Assembly: GCA_964371655.1 (NCBI GenBank)
Contig: CAYJOD010000012.1
Location: 1 to 64,000 of the forward strand
Source of the DNA: CAZGSN01 sp964371655
GTDB lineage: Bacteria > Desulfobacterota > Binatia > HRBIN30
DNA: 64,000 nucleotides
Direction of reading: 5' to 3'
Each line of letters begins with the position of its first letter. Position 1 is the stretch's first letter. Shown piece by piece: positions 1 to 7,804 of the stretch. A program made the translations under genes and the position numbers. The notes below the pieces were generated by a model that was given only the letters and a program-made list of their open reading frames with translations, had not been told where the DNA came from and ran no database searches.

Positions 1-211
1 GAGTCTATACCGCCGCGGTCTCCATTGCTATGTTAATTTGGAATCGCACTACTAGGCAAGTAGCGAGTCTCAAAAGACGGTAGACGACAAAGAGCACAGA
101 CCAGGGCCACGGAGATACCGCGTCTTGTCTTGCGAGGTGCGCGAGGGACGTTGAGACTCTCACTGTGACGGGAAGATTTCCACGGCTTCCGAGCCAAGAA
201 TTTTGGGGCAG

Positions 212-343
212 CTCCCCTCTCCCGCATTACTTGCGGGAGAGGGTTAGGGTGAGGGAACCGAGTCGGATGGGCGGAGGAAAGCATTGAGAACAATTGGATC
301 CCTCACCCCCACCCTCTTCCGCAAGTGCTGCGGGAGAGGGAGT
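212..343. repeat. Pair of palindromic interspersed repeats (CTCTCCCGC...GCGGGAGAGGG)
   Basis: Two copies of a GC-rich palindrome (stem CTCTCCCGC / GCGGGAGAG) sit at about 217-244 and 309-341. They are flanked by the inverted phrases TTAGGGTGAGGG and CCCTCACCCCCACCC, so the pair is itself an inverted repeat. A third copy lies at 1537-1565. The repeat lies just before the lipid A acyltransferase gene and reads through in frame, so any start chosen upstream of about 345 would put repeat-coded residues at the N-terminus. Confidence 0.75.
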
Positions 344-359
344 GCTCACGAACACCTTG

Positions 360-1361
360 ATGCGGCTCGCGATTGGTTTGCGGGCGAGGCCGGCGATAGG
401 TCTCGTGAGTGATCCGCTTGCACGTGCGGGCGCCGCGAAAGCGGCGCCGGGTCCGTTGTCGTATCGACTGCAGAGCGCAGGCCTGCGTGGGCTCATCGCT
501 TCGCTGCGCGCCCTCCCGCTGAGTCTGGGCCTTCGTCTAGGTGCCGGTGTCGGCGAGCTCCTCTACTGCATCGACGCTCGCGACCGGCATGTGGCGCTGC
601 TCAACCTGAGCATCGCATTTCCGGAGAAGTCACTCGCGGAGCGCCGGGGCATCCTCCGCGCCAGCTGTCGCAATCTCGGACGCCTAGCCGTGGAGTTCTG
701 CCATCTGCCCGAGCTCAGCCGCGACACTCTCGATCGCTACGTCCATTTCGCCGATCGTGCCGCGTGGGAGCGGAGGTTAGCCGAGGCCGACACGACCGGC
801 GCCGTGATCGTGACGGCGCACTTCGGCAATTGGGAGCTGTTCGCCTACGCGCACGGCCTGCTCGGGCGACCGGTCACGTTGATCCACCGGCCGATGCGCA
901 ATCCTCTGGTCGATGACATCATCGACGCGATCCGCACGCGTAGCGGCACCCGTGCGATCGCAAAGAAGTCGGCGGCCAAGGAAGCCATCCGCGTGCTACG
1001 CAAGCGCGGCATCGTCGTCATTCCCTCGGATCAGAATCAAACCTATGCGTATGGAGTATTCGTCGATTTCTTCGGCAAGAAAGCGTGCACGACGCCGGGG
1101 GCGGCACGGCTGGCGGCGCTGACCGGTGCCAAAGTGATTCCGGCGTTCCTGGTGCGCGAGGGCGAGAGCGCGCGCCATCGCGTCGAGATTCTTCCCGAGA
1201 TTGCGCTGGTCGACAGCGGCGATCGTCACGCCGATGCGGTGACCAACACGCAACGTTGCAGCGACGCCGTCGAGGCGATGATCCGTCGTTATCCCGAGCA
1301 ATGGATATGGTTCCACAAACGCTGGAAGACGAGGCCCGGGGATGAGCCGGCTGTGTACTGA
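360..1361 (+). CDS. Lipid A biosynthesis (lauroyl/myristoyl-type) acyltransferase
   Basis: This is a membrane-associated acyltransferase of the HtrB/LpxL/MsbB family, which adds a secondary acyl chain to lipid A at the cytoplasmic face of the inner membrane. The catalytic H-x4-E box is present as HFGNWE, followed by RPMRNPLVDD and an IPSDQNQ segment typical of the family. The length of about 333 residues is normal (LpxL about 306). I chose ATG 360 because upstream in-frame sequence comes from a palindromic repeat; GTG 405 is another possible start. No other lipid A gene is nearby. The exact acyl donor cannot be read from the sequence. Confidence 0.85.
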   Translation: MRLAIGLRARPAIGLVSDPLARAGAAKAAPGPLSYRLQSAGLRGLIASLRALPLSLGLRLGAGVGELLYCIDARDRHVALLNLSIAFPEKSLAERRGILRASCRNLGRLAVEFCHLPELSRDTLDRYVHFADRAAWERRLAEADTTGAVIVTAHFGNWELFAYAHGLLGRPVTLIHRPMRNPLVDDIIDAIRTRSGTRAIAKKSAAKEAIRVLRKRGIVVIPSDQNQTYAYGVFVDFFGKKACTTPGAARLAALTGAKVIPAFLVREGESARHRVEILPEIALVDSGDRHADAVTNTQRCSDAVEAMIRRYPEQWIWFHKRWKTRPGDEPAVY

Positions 1362-1536
1362 GGCTGTTCCCAGGTAGCGGCTCACGTGACGGAATCCCGA
1401 CCACGGATTACACGGATGACACGGATGCTTGGAAAGAAGCGGATCAGCGAGTTGAACGTATTCGATCCGTGTAGCAAGCGTTTCGTTTCTTGTCGGCGCG
1501 CGCAGACTTCCGAGTTGGGACCGCAGGGCCAGATCC

Positions 1537-1566
1537 CCTCTCCCGCATTACTTGCGGGAGAGGGGG
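1537..1566. repeat. Third copy of the CTCTCCCGC palindrome
   Basis: This is the same palindrome as at 217-244, with the core CTCTCCCGCATTACTTGCGG continuing into GAGAGGG. It lies in open frame upstream of the nuclease-like gene and argues that the true start of that gene is downstream of it. A separate phrase at about 1403-1425 (CCACGGATTACACGGATGAC) is another common low-complexity repeat. Confidence 0.7.
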
Positions 1567-1589
1567 TGCTTTCAAATGCCGGCGCCGGC

Positions 1590-2150
1590 TTGGTTTGTAG
1601 GCGTCAGCTAGCTCTCTGTAATTCGTGGTCATCGTCCGTCCTCTGTCGGACCTTCGGGCTTGCCGGGCCGTCTGCTCTTGGTGTTGTGCTGCTTGTGGCG
1701 ACGCTCAATCCAGTCGCCACGCAGGCCCGCCAAGTCGAGCCGACGCGGGAATACGTCGGCGTCGTGAGTCGCGTCGTCGACGGTGACACCATCGTCGTCG
1801 GCAAAGGTCGTAAAGCGATCCATGTGCGTCTGCGCTGTGTGGATACGCCGGAGATCGCGCACGGTGAGGGTCGCGACGAACTTTACGGACGCGAAGCGAC
1901 GGCGTTCACCCGCGCCGCGCTTGACGGCAAGCCTGTGCGCCTCCTTTACCATAGGCGCGAGCCGTTCGACCATTACGGTCGCCTGCTCGCCTATGTCTTC
2001 CTCGATGACGGGACGCTGTTCAATGCCGAGCTCGTGCGCCAAGGGCTGGCGCGCGTCACCCGCTTCAAGTGCCTCTATCGAAAGCAAGTGAAAGCCTTGG
2101 AGGCGGGGGCCAAGGGTCAACGCCGCGGTCTGTGGTCACGCCGGCGATAG
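1590..2150 (+). CDS. Thermonuclease-family (SNase-like) exported protein
   Basis: The C-terminal 130 residues form a staphylococcal-nuclease-like fold. VVDGDTIVV opens the barrel, followed by RLRCVDTPEI with the calcium-binding Asp region, and then YGREATAF and DHYGRLLAYV, the segment carrying the second catalytic Arg. Before it is a basic N-region and a hydrophobic stretch (LGVVLLVATLNPVATQA) that looks like a signal peptide, so the product is probably exported and degrades nucleic acid outside the cytoplasm. The open frame extends back to 1386, but that part contains an interspersed palindrome. TTG 1590 is my guess at the start and is weakly supported. The domain itself is clear. Confidence 0.75.
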   Translation: MVCRRQLALCNSWSSSVLCRTFGLAGPSALGVVLLVATLNPVATQARQVEPTREYVGVVSRVVDGDTIVVGKGRKAIHVRLRCVDTPEIAHGEGRDELYGREATAFTRAALDGKPVRLLYHRREPFDHYGRLLAYVFLDDGTLFNAELVRQGLARVTRFKCLYRKQVKALEAGAKGQRRGLWSRRR

Positions 2151-2350
2151 GAGCGGCACGAAGGTGGGCAGGAGAGTGGCGACGTAGGGACGATTCGGAG
2201 AATTGCGCGGCGCATTTCAGGTCGCGCGAATCGCGACCAAGAATGGACCAAATGGTCGCTACGACCCCAAGGTGTGTGTTGGTAGTGTACCCTGCCTGAG
2301 AAGCTCGGAAACGATCACCACCCCTCCCCGACCCCCGATCCGAAATAGTT

Positions 2351-2690
2351 CTCGCGCCAAGGCGCAAAGCCGCAAAGAGGAGAACCAAACCGACAGTTTC
2401 TTGAATCTCACGCTGATGGGTTTCAATCCGCACTCCAAGTCAACTCAGCCCGAGGAACTCAGTTGGAACCACGGATGGACGCTGATGAACGCGGATAAGA
2501 CCAGGCAGAAACGGGACATGCAGGGATTCAGGGCGATGAATTCGCCCGGACACAACCAATACGCTTCGAAAGGAAGTGGTTCCCTTCCGAATCCGCGTCC
2601 ATCCGTGTTCATCCGCGGTTCTAATCGAGGTTTTCAGGCTCAGCATGATGTCCTTGGCGCCTTTGCGGCTTTGCGCGAGCCATTCTTTTC
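2351..2690. repeat. Nested inverted-repeat block
   Basis: Outer arms at about 2351-2386 (TCTCGCGCCAAGGCGCAAAG) and about 2650-2690 (CTTTGCGGCTTTGCGCGAG) are inverted copies. Inside them a second inverted pair lies at about 2464-2500 (ACCACGGATGGACGCTGATG) and about 2590-2625 (GTCCATCCGTGTTCATCCGC). The arrangement looks like one palindromic element inserted into another. No gene is visible in 2151-2725. Confidence 0.7.
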
Positions 2691-2725
2691 TCTGCTCCGT
2701 CTGCCGGGATAGTGTCCTATTGCCC

Positions 2726-5066
2726 TTACGGAGCGACGGCGCAGAACGGCGCGTGGCAGATCTGGGTATTGGCCAGCAGCTTGAGCTTCTGCCCGAGCAG
2801 TGCCCCGCGGACGACGACGCTGGCGCCGGTCTTGATCCCGCCGCTGCGTTCGGCGGCGAAGATGGTGCCGGCGAAGACGGTGTTGCCGCGCAGGGATGCC
2901 GGCGCGCCGCTGCCCTTCAGATTCCACAGTAGCCGCGCTGGATCGAGATCGTTGCCGGCGGCATCCTTGAAATCGACGCGGGCGCGGCCGCCGCTGCTGA
3001 GCTTGCCGACGTTCATCACCGCCACCGTGCTCGCCTCGCCCACCAAGCGCAGCTCGGTGACACCGGCCACCTTCACCGTGCCGACATTGATGACCTGTGC
3101 GCCGGAGGCCAGGGTCACGCGCAGGTACGGGCAGCTGGACTTGGTGACCAGGCTGTTGCGGGAGCTGATGTATGGCGTTGCACAGGATGCGAAGGTCGAA
3201 TCGGTGCAGCACGCCAGGGGCAACGTCGACACATCGATGCCTGCCAGGGCGCTGATCGCCTGCCCGGTAGTGACGAGTTGATTGATGGCCGCATCGCACT
3301 GCGAGTACTCGGGCGCCGCGGCGAGGCGGTTGACGTACGCATTCGTACCGTCATCGATGCGCTTGCGGTCGCAGCCCGCCCCGCCACAATCAGCGACGAT
3401 CAGACACGCTTGCAGCGGGTCATTGCTGCACGTACCCGGCCCGACCACGGCGGCGCTGGTGCGGTCAGACTCGGTGGTGCTCGCGTCGGTTGCATACGAG
3501 CAGCGAATGTCGATGGCTTGCGCATCGGCCGCCGGATCGCCGCTGTTCCCGAACAAGACCAGGCCATCGACAACACTGAATACGCCGATCTTGGAGCCGC
3601 GGCGAATATCGAAGCGCCGCCCGCACAGCCCGGCAACACCGCTCGTATCGCCAGAGCTGCAATGCGACGCGGCCATACAGGCCTGATCCAACAACTGCAC
3701 CTGGCCGCCGAGGTAGCTCTTCCTATCGCTCGTCGCGAGCCCGGCGTAATCGAACAGCGGCGCGATCAACGAACAGCCGGAATCGTGGCAGTCGGTGGTG
3801 TCGTCGCCGTCGTTGTCGATAGCGTCGGTGCAGTTGGAGCAGGCCTGCTTTTCGTAGATCAGCATGCAGTCCGCCGAACAGCAGTCGCCGTCCACGGTGT
3901 TGCCGTCATCGCAGACTTCACCTGTTTCAACGATCCCGTTGCCGCACTCTGGAGTCGGCGTCGGTGTGATCGTTGGGGTGTCTGTCGGGGTTACGGTTGG
4001 CGTGGGGGTGTTGGTGGTGGTGTCGGCGGGCGTCAGCGTTGCCGTCGAGATTGGAGTGGCGGTCGGTGTGTCCGTCGGTTGTTGCGGCATCGTATCACCA
4101 AGGTAGCGCACCACCGCAAAATCGTAGTTGCTGCCGGTGTACGAGTACCCCGCTAGCACGATCTTTCCGTCGCTCTGTACCGCCACATCAGAGCCGATGT
4201 CAGCAGCCCCACCGATGTCGGTGATTACCTTGCCGCCGGTGCCGAATGAGGGGTCGAGGCTGCCGTCGGCGGCATAGCGCACCAACGCGAAATCGCCGTT
4301 GCTGCCGGTGTACGAGTACCCCGCCACCACTATCTTCCCGTCGCCCTGCACCGCTACGTCCAAGCCTTCGTCGTAAACCCCACCGAGATCGGTGGTCACC
4401 TTGCCGCCGGTACCGAACGTGGGGTCGAGGCTGCCGTCGGTGGCGTAGCGCAGGACAGCGAACACTTCGTCGCTACCATTTTCTGAATACCCTGCCGCCA
4501 CAATCTTCCCATCGGTCTGCAACGCCACGGAGGTAGCCTGGTCGTCAGTCCCACCGAGGTCGGTGGTCACCTTGCCGCTGGTGCCGAACGAGGGGTCGAG
4601 GCTACCATCGCCGGCGTAGCGTGCCAGCGCGAAATTGAAGCTGTTGTTGACGCGATTGTACGCTCCCCCCCACCACTACGATGTTCCCGTCGCTCTGCAC
4701 CGCTATAGAGTTGGCCTGGGCGAAAATCGTACCGAAGTCGGTGGTGACCTTGCCGCCAGTGCCGAAGGTGGAGTCGAGGCTGCCATTGGTAGTGTAGCGC
4801 ACCAGCGCGAAATCGAAGTTGTCGGGGAAGTAGGTTCCCGAGTAGCCCGCCACCAGAATCCTCCCATCGCTCTGCACCGCCACGGAGAAAGGCGTGTCGA
4901 CCGGTCCCCCGAGGTCGGTGATCACCTTGCCGCCGCTGCCGAACGTGGGATCGAGGTCTCCCGCCGCAGCGTGAGCGAGCCGCGCCCCTCCGGGCAGCCA
5001 CGCCATCAGCGTAGCGACGACGACAATGGTCAATCGGAGCGGGCTACTCGCGTGGAGTGTCATCAT
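2726..5066 (-). pseudogene. Delta-60 repeat surface protein with Thr-Pro linker and DUF4215 Cys-rich repeat, frameshifted
   Basis: The gene reads on the minus strand from ATG 5066. A signal peptide (hydrophobic core LTIVVVATLMAWLPGG, cleavage near AHA) is followed by delta-60 repeats of about 57 residues (DGSLDPTFGTGGKVTTDLGG type, five visible), a Thr-Pro linker, and a Myxococcus-type Cys-rich repeat (CGNGIVETGEVCDDGN). The last 370 or so residues resemble choice-of-anchor/beta-helix surface domains. The reading frame breaks at a run of seven C's (seven G's on the coding strand) at 4665-4671. With six G's the frame continues through GGAYNRVNNSFNFALARY into the next repeat. The two halves are 4602-5066 and about 2726-4664. 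This is either a sequencing or assembly indel or a real on/off switch. The likely role is a secreted or surface beta-propeller; no enzyme motif is seen. Confidence 0.8.
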
Positions 5067-5135
5067 GCTTTCTCCTTCCTTGCGACCCTAGTGCGGGCTG
5101 ACTCCCGCAACTCAATGATCGATCTGAGGTCTCCA

Positions 5136-5360
5136 GAGAATGTCATCCCGAGCCTGTCCTATGCCCCGTCGAAGCCTGTCCTGAACATAGTCGAAGGGGC
5201 CATCGCACTTCCGCGGCGAAGGGTCGTCCGCTGATAATGGCGCATTGGGGGTCAACTGCAGATTCCTCGCTGCGCTCGGAATGACAAACCTGGCGCCGCG
5301 CGTTGTTGTCATTCCGAGCCATCGCACTTCCGCGGCGAGGAATCTTCCGACGCCAGCGCC
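5136..5360. repeat. Interspersed repeat cluster (TCATTCCGAGC...GCGAGGAATCT type)
   Basis: Several copies of the phrase GTCATTCCGAGC and its inverse GCTCGGAATGACA alternate with CGCGGCGAGGAATCTT. Two opposed copies at about 5265-5284 and 5308-5347 make an inverted repeat. The same phrases return at 6744-6930 and 21285-21402. I see no gene across 5067-6254 apart from the remnant described separately. Confidence 0.65.
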
Positions 5361-5683
5361 GCCGCAGCAGGGCCACGGCAAGATCGCTGACGGAGCCGGC
5401 GCGACGGCAGGGGTCATGATCCATGCGGGCGGGACGGCCGCGCTCCCGGCGATGATATTCCGCTCGGGGCGCTGGTTTGAGGCGATCGCTGGGAGCGCGG
5501 ACGGCTCGTCGGCCACCGGGTGGAATGAGGCTTGATCCGGCTCCAGCCCTCCGCTGATGACTTTGCCGTAGCCCTGGCCGCCGCAGTCGCGGCGCTTGAC
5601 GATCAGCTCGTCGTCAAGCTGGTATGATTCATAGGACGGACGGAGATCTCCGCCAACTGCGCATCCGTTCGGCGTAACCGATC

Positions 5684-5932
5684 GGGGTCGGGGTCGGCAT
5701 CGGTATCGGAATCGAAGGCAACACCATGAGCTTCGGCCACGAGCGACTTGAGGAGCCGGCCGGCTATGCCGGGGCGGGCATCGATACCGATACCGATGCC
5801 GATTCCGACCCCGTTGGAACACAGGAGCAATGCACCCGTCCGGACAATTCGTCGTCGTGTCAAGAAGGACGCCGAAGCCCATCCAGCCGACGCGCGATGA
5901 AGCCGCGCGCCGCTGACGGCCGGCGTTATTGA
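5684..5932 (+). pseudogene. Possible remnant of a four-helix-bundle (23S rRNA intervening-sequence type) gene with tandem hexamer repeats
   Basis: A start MSFGHERLEE at 5726 matches my memory of the N-terminus of four-helix-bundle proteins (MSFGHERLDVY...). The family similarity stops after about ten residues. Flanking it are two tandem-repeat arms, GGGGTCGGGGTCGGCATCGG (about 5685-5715) and its inverse CGATACCGATACCGATGCCG (about 5780-5815), which code for an Asp-Thr/Asp-Ser run. Such runs often sit next to these genes in other genomes. The remnant is short and the call is tentative. Confidence 0.3.
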
Positions 5933-6254
5933 TGCATTGGAGACTTGGATTACGCCACAAAGCCGCGGTTGCACTGACAACCACCCCCGTTCGATCGCAA
6001 CGCCGCTACAGTGGAAAGCGATTGAGGATGTAGTCGACGCGGGTCGCTTGTATCGGGCGCTGAAGGCGGGAGTCAAGCAGGGGAGCAGCGAGGGAAGAGA
6101 TTGCTAGGGTCGACGGAGGCGTAGCCGTGCTCGCCAAGAGCGTGGCGATGAGGTGTCTGCAATCCATCCGGCGCCGCCGTCGTCGTCCTTGGCCTCTTCG
6201 GCTACGGAGGACGGGGTGCGACGGCGGCTACGGGAGGGACGTGCAGCGCCTTGA

Positions 6255-6443
6255 ATGCGCACGGCTCAACGCAAAGTTTCGGAGTGCCGATTTACCTTCG
6301 CGGGCATCGATGCGGTAAGCCCCGTGGTGCTCGGCGAACGGCACGACGAAGCGCTCCTCGGCACGGTGACTCTCGAAAACCTGGGTCTCGTGCTCAACCC
6401 CTTCGAACGAACCCTGCGCCCGATGCGCATGATGTTGGCGTGA
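6255..6443 (+). pseudogene. C-terminal fragment of a clan AA aspartic protease-like protein
   Basis: The 62 residues contain SPVVLGERHDEALLGTVTLE followed by NLGLVLNPFERTLRPM. This matches the C-terminal part of small retropepsin-like clan AA aspartic proteases (pattern ...VFGE..D.PLLGVTTLENLGLV.P...). The N-terminal half with the catalytic DTG/DSG is absent; upstream sequence is Arg-rich and does not continue the family. It is a 5'-truncated remnant in a stretch full of repeats and is probably not functional. Confidence 0.5.
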
Positions 6444-6512
6444 CGTCGGCGCCGGGCATGTCGATAGTACGGTTGATTCACGGACCACCGCATGCCTCCA
6501 TACGCCGCTGAT

Positions 6513-6667
6513 CCCTCGATACGCGGCCAGAAGAGAGCCGCTACTCGGGACGATCGGATCATCGGATAAGACGTGGCGACTCGGCACGAACGGAAGACAG
6601 GTTGGGATAGGGGAATATCCGTTCGTCCCGAGTAGGAGCCCGTCTCTTCCGGGCTCCGTATCGAGGG
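6513..6667. repeat. Cross-shaped inverted-repeat element, copy 1 (divergent)
   Basis: The outer stem is CCCTCGATACG (6513-6523) with CGTATCGAGGG (6657-6667). Next comes a left side arm (CGGC...GCCG around AGAAGAGA), an inner stem CTACTCGGGACGA paired with TCGTCCCGAGTAG, and a right side arm GAGCCC-gtctcttcc-GGGCTC. The layout is the same as at 26795, 34602 and 46727, but the paired bases differ while remaining complementary. No outermost GGCTTTGCC arms are visible in this copy. Confidence 0.7.
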
Positions 6668-6743
6668 ACAGGCTTGGGCCGTCGCGCGAAGGGCCGTGCC
6701 TCACGGTGTCGCTGTAATGGTGAGGATGCGCCGTGCGCACCGA

Positions 6744-6930
6744 AGCGAGGAATCTTCCGGAGGAGATGATGGCGCATCGAGGTCCCGCTGCAGATTCCTC
6801 GCTCCGCTCGGAATGACAGGCTTGGCACCAAGCACTGTTGTCATTGCACTGTTGTCATTCCGAGCCATCGCAGTTCCGCGGCGAGGAATCTTCTGGGGCT
6901 AATGGCGCATCGAGGTTCCGCTGACGATCT
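6744..6930. repeat. Interspersed repeat cluster, second copy of the GAATGACA / GAGGAATCT type
   Basis: This is the same opposed phrases as in 5136-5360: GCGAGGAATCTTCCGG, CAGATTCCTCGCTCCGCTCG, and GTCATTCCGAGCCATCGCAG followed by TTCCGCGGCGAGGAATCTTC. A direct duplication TTGTCATTGCACTGTTGTCA lies in the middle. It ends just past the stop of the O-methyltransferase gene. Confidence 0.65.
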
Positions 6931-6936
6931 CCTCCT

Positions 6937-7593
6937 TCAGCGTTTGCGCACCACCGTCAGCCCGTCGGCGATCGGGAGCATGACGCAGTCGACACGCTTG
7001 TCGTTGGCAAGCAGGGCGTTGAGGGCGCGGATCGCTTGGGTGTCGGGGCTGGGGCTGCTGACGTCGAGGACCTGGCCCATCCACAGCACATTGTCGAATA
7101 GCAGCACTCCGTTCGGGCGCAGCCGCTTCAGGATCTCTTCGTAGTAGTGGGCGTAGTTCACCTTGTCGGCGTCGATGAAGGCGAGATCGATCGGCGTGTC
7201 CTCGCGCAGGCTGCGCAAGGTTTCGAGCCCCGGCGCGAGGCGCAGGTCGATCTTGTGCGCGACCCCGGCTTTCTCCCAGTGGCGCTTGCCGATCGCCGTC
7301 CATTCCGCATTCACGTCGCAGCAGATCAATCGTCCATCCTCGGGTAGGCCCTGCGCGATGCAGAGGGCGCTGTAGCCGGTGAAGGTGCCCACCTCGATGG
7401 CGCGGCGGGCGCCGACCAGCTGTGTGAGCATGGTCATGAAGGCGCCTTGCTCGGGAGCGATTTGCATCAGGCTCAGCGCACCCAGCTCGGCGGTGGCCTG
7501 GATCAGCTCTTCGCGAACCGGGTCGCGTTCGCTGCGGTGCTGCACCATGTACTCGTAGAGCGCCGGCGTCAGGGTCGTAAACTTGTCGAGCAT
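6937..7593 (-). CDS. SAM-dependent O-methyltransferase (caffeoyl-CoA OMT-like)
   Basis: This 218-residue protein is a complete class I methyltransferase of the O-methyltransferase family 3 (CCoAOMT/MdmC type). Motif I is VGTFTGYSALCIAQ, the acidic loop after strand 2 is LICCDVNAEW, and the metal/substrate region is FIDADKVNYAHYYEE, followed by GVLLFDNVLWMG. It would transfer a methyl group from S-adenosylmethionine to a hydroxyl, often a catechol, in a divalent-metal-dependent reaction in the cytoplasm. A good GGAGG lies before ATG 7593. It is on the same strand as the CoA-transferase gene upstream but separated by a 211-bp gap with a hairpin, so joint transcription is uncertain. The substrate is unknown. 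Confidence 0.88.
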   Translation of the reverse strand: MLDKFTTLTPALYEYMVQHRSERDPVREELIQATAELGALSLMQIAPEQGAFMTMLTQLVGARRAIEVGTFTGYSALCIAQGLPEDGRLICCDVNAEWTAIGKRHWEKAGVAHKIDLRLAPGLETLRSLREDTPIDLAFIDADKVNYAHYYEEILKRLRPNGVLLFDNVLWMGQVLDVSSPSPDTQAIRALNALLANDKRVDCVMLPIADGLTVVRKR

Positions 7594-7702
7594 CGCGTCC
7601 TCCTTGTGTGCGCGCCGGCCGGGGAGCTGCGGATCCGGTACGGCCTGGGAGGAGCTTACCAGAGCTGGAAGCGATCGCCAGAAGGTGTGAGTGCGAGCGA
7701 TA

Positions 7703-7754
7703 GGGGCAAACGGAAGCCAGACGGTTTGAGTCCGTTCTTCCCTTTGCCCCTTTG
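7703..7754. repeat. Inverted repeat / hairpin between the CoA-transferase and O-methyltransferase genes
   Basis: The arms GGGGCAAACGGAA and TTCCCTTTGCCCC are separated by about 25 bases. The hairpin lies downstream of the CoA-transferase gene and could act as a terminator or transcript-end structure, though no long T run follows on the minus strand. Confidence 0.45.
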
Positions 7755-7804
7755 TTCCTCGATCCCTTTGGCCCTACCGGGTCTGCGAGCGCAGCGAGCT
7801 AAGC

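Noticed and set aside
3278..4156. Plus-strand frame of 292 codons
   Set aside because: Antisense to the delta-60 protein, whose Cys-rich repeat and linker are clear on the minus strand.
5112..5984. Minus-strand frame of 290 codons
   Set aside because: It runs through several interspersed repeats and has no coherent domain; the frame is open because the DNA is GC-rich.
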